Source: Krasilnikovozyma curviuscula
Taxonomy: Eukaryota; Basidiomycota; Tremellomycetes; Cystofilobasidiales; Mrakiaceae
Assembly: GCA_014825775.1 (NCBI GenBank)
Contig: MVAQ01000171.1
Span: 1-47,030 of the forward strand
Reading direction: 5' to 3'
DNA: 47,030 nt
Each line of letters starts with the position of its first letter. Positions within the stretch are counted from its first letter, which is position 1. Under the pieces are notes generated by a model. The model searched no databases. It saw only the letters and a program-made list of their open reading frames with translations, and was not told where the DNA came from. A program made the translations under genes and the position numbers. Shown in pieces: positions 45,201 through 47,030 of this stretch.

Positions 45201-46927
45201 AACTAAAAAAATTAGCCAGCAAAAGAATTAACGCTGATGTCACTAGGGAGGTACCTGAAGGAACACGTACAGCGGAGAAGATATTCCGCTTTCGGATTTG
45301 AGAAGGCTTCAATGCCATTCTCTTTGACATCAAATCTGACTGCACTCCCGGGAAAAGCTGGTTGTAATCGTATGATCCCTCTTGAAAGAAGCCGATTTTA
45401 CAGTCTAGCAAGATATCGAAGTCGGTCGCGTTGATACAGATGGCGGGGGTGGTAGAAGCGAAGGGGGGGATGCCCATTGCAGCTGATGATGTAGATGTAG
45501 TTGAGTCCGACGAGGAGTAAGTAGAACCGAGAAAAGGGGTTGACGATGGCGAGGGTGCGGATGATAAGGAGGACACTGAGGATGAAGAACTGTAAGAGCC
45601 GGCGCCGCTAGTCGCACCGCTCGAGTTAGGCAAGGTGTTGAACGAAGTGCCGGCACCTGACGCCTGAGCTTGGGAATCAGTCTGGTTAATTCCTCCGTGA
45701 CCCATGCTGACAGTGGCCACCTAGAAGAGACCACGATGAGCTTATGATTCTGCTTATGATTCCCACCCAAACAAGCCCAAACAAGCAAGCAAAAAATTGA
45801 TACTGACCTGGTCTGGATGGACAATATCCGTGAATCCCAAGCTGGAGTAGTTTCCGAAATTTGAAGCGTCGATGAGGTCGAGGTGATGGAGACAATCAAG
45901 ATGTATGCTCTATCTCCAGAAACGATCCCATTGATGTTGAAGGAGGATCCGATCAAGAGGACACCCCCAAAGCCAGGCAGCTTTGCATCTTCATTCCAAT
46001 TATCAACACCAACGTAGAAGGCTGGGAGATTCTTGAACGTGATGGTGCACGTTGTGTTACCACAGATGACAGAGGCTACCTGGTCCGTGTTGTCGAGGTT
46101 CACGGAAGGATAGAGGGTCTCGAGGCCAACGAGAGCAAACGCGGTTGAGTTGGTAGTGACAGTACCATTATTGGCTGTGGTAGAGGTGGTGGACGCTGGG
46201 GCAGTAACTGATAGATGGGAGGTAAAAAAAAAAGTAAGGTGTGTTCAGCAGGAAAGAAACGTAAATCAGAGTGGGGAAAAGCGCGAATCCAGAAAAAGCG
46301 AATAAAAGAAGTGAAAAAAAAAGTATGAAAATATTCACCATCATGGATATAGAAGATCTGGGTAGAGGTATTGGCGATCAAATTGGAGTGGTCAGAGAGA
46401 TCGATACCTGGCAGCGTCGCAGGCACGAGGGTCGTAGTCTGCTGCTGCTGTACTTGCTGCTGAGGGGTGGGAGATCCGGATGATCCAGTAAACTCAGAAG
46501 AACCAGAAGAGGTGGCTGAACCAGTGGAAGATGAAGATGGTGGTGAGGGAGATGACGCCGCGCCAGAAATCCCTGTTGTGGCACCTGAAGTAGCTGAAGA
46601 GGTCGTGGTGGTAGGTGTAGAAGTAGACTGTTCGTCAACATCAATTTCAATGTCTGTCACCACCGTGTGTCTGTTATCCGACCAGTCCTCGACGGTGACG
46701 ATGTGGATCTTGGTGTCTCTGGCAGGACTGATCTGGATCTCGATGGGTGGGACACCGCTGGATGGAGTTGTTGTTGCGGTGGTGCTTCCTCCCGCCGAGA
46801 CGGTGGCATTTCTAGCGGCCAGGTCTTTGCCAGACGAATGATCAGCATCGGCAGAGGACGCAAAGACGGTGGTGAGCTGCAAAGCCGAGTAAACAAGGAG
46901 TGCGGAGGACGGTCTGAGAAACCGCAT
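42248..46927 (-). CDS. Thr/Ser-rich secreted or cell-surface protein (apparent frameshift)
   Basis: Minus-strand exons are 46927-46339, 46207-45808, 45720-45271, 45202-45053, 44989-44840, 44782-44617, 44529-44232, 44170-43922, 43854-42979, 42918-42773, 42703-42500 and 42435-42248, about 1288 aa. The N-terminus is a signal peptide (MRFLRPSSALLVYSALQLTT). A beta-domain with a Cys pair (ASVICGNTTCTITFKNLPAF) comes next, then DIVHPDQVATVSMGHGG. After that is a basic segment following RKR, then beta-rich repeats with a Cys pair (DIYCVKCGIN), and a long Thr/Ser/Val region likely O-glycosylated. The C-terminal domain ends in TMYNEDALFVGM without a GPI signal. The layout resembles fungal secreted proteins with DUF7029/DUF7223-type domains (from memory). 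Exon 2 needs one extra base between about 45860 and 45900 to keep the frame, so the copy may be broken or contain a sequence error. Confidence 0.75.
45053..45202 (-). other. Exon coding a cationic amphipathic segment
   Basis: This single 50-codon exon, with phase-0 introns on both sides, codes a Lys/Ala/Val-rich stretch with KAV/KTAV units. The preceding exon ends in a tribasic RKR seven residues upstream of the segment (RKRNIFSA), a Kex2-like processing context. Hydrophobic and Lys residues alternate with helical periodicity. Whether a peptide is released is not known. Confidence 0.6.
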
Positions 46928-47030
46928 GGTTAGAAGTCGATAAGGTGTCCTAAACCGTGACAAGGGGGAAGCGATGGGGGGACAAAGCACACAAGAGCTT
47001 TTACTTGAGAAAACAGAAAAGACAGAAAGG
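46928..47030. other. Upstream end of window
   Basis: These 103 bases precede the ATG of the surface-protein gene and are probably its promoter or 5' UTR. An in-frame upstream extension begins at a non-ATG codon. Confidence 0.5.

Noticed and set aside
45405..46103. 232-codon continuous minus-strand frame across the 45721-45807 intron
   Set aside because: It follows the upstream exon but downstream reads as Pro/His/Arg-rich nonsense, whereas the other frame gives VATVSMGHGG and joins the next exons. Hence the frameshift interpretation.
1..47030. Search for CRISPR arrays, insertion sequences, rRNA, long terminal repeats and secondary-metabolite clusters
   Set aside because: No regularly spaced repeats, terminal inverted repeats with transposase, reverse transcriptase, rRNA-like sequence or biosynthetic core enzymes were seen; the ABC transporter stands alone.

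Overview
The window reads as nuclear DNA of a filamentous or yeast-like fungus, most probably a basidiomycete. Nearly every gene is cut by many short spliceosomal introns (mostly 50-100 nt, GT...AG, with CTGAC/CTAAC-like branch sites), genes lie close together, and protein families are fungal (PDR-type ABC transporter, Ptm1-like seven-TM protein, CLASP/Stu1). A Tremellomycete-like yeast would fit the intron density, but that is inference. I resolved 13 protein-coding genes; 11 lie on the minus strand. Exon joins were checked by reading phase: the summed exon lengths are divisible by three for every gene except the last one.

Left part (1-16.7 kb): a plus-strand gene for a large, mostly disordered protein with a RING-like cysteine cluster (106-3960); a convergent intergenic stretch with two copies of a hairpin-bearing repeat; a complete 21-exon PDR drug-efflux ABC transporter (4490-10300); a GOST/Ptm1-like seven-TM protein with strongly acidic segments (10750-13841); and an alpha-arrestin-like protein, copy A (14511-16676).

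Middle (16.7-31 kb): a 2.3-kb stretch without a convincing gene, an unrecognised 618-aa protein (18951-21921), an unrecognised 885-aa protein with a possible membrane segment and a MYND-like zinc motif (23399-26969), a probably mitochondrial OLA1/YchF ATPase on the plus strand (28083-29889), and a DUF218-type protein (30208-31044).

Right part (31-47 kb): two F-box-like genes in a row (31809-32997, 33686-34672), a CLASP microtubule regulator (35068-39151), alpha-arrestin-like copy B (39782-41762), and a Thr/Ser-rich secreted or surface protein (42248-46927). The last has an apparent one-base frameshift and a cationic amphipathic segment next to a Kex2-like site.

The genes do not form an obvious pathway cluster. 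The most notable points are the arrestin pair with a shared C-terminal motif outside the arrestin fold, the processed-peptide-like segment and frameshift in the last gene, the twin hairpin repeats, and several micro-exons (10, 13 and 19 nt). I found no CRISPR array, transposon, rRNA or convincing tRNA.
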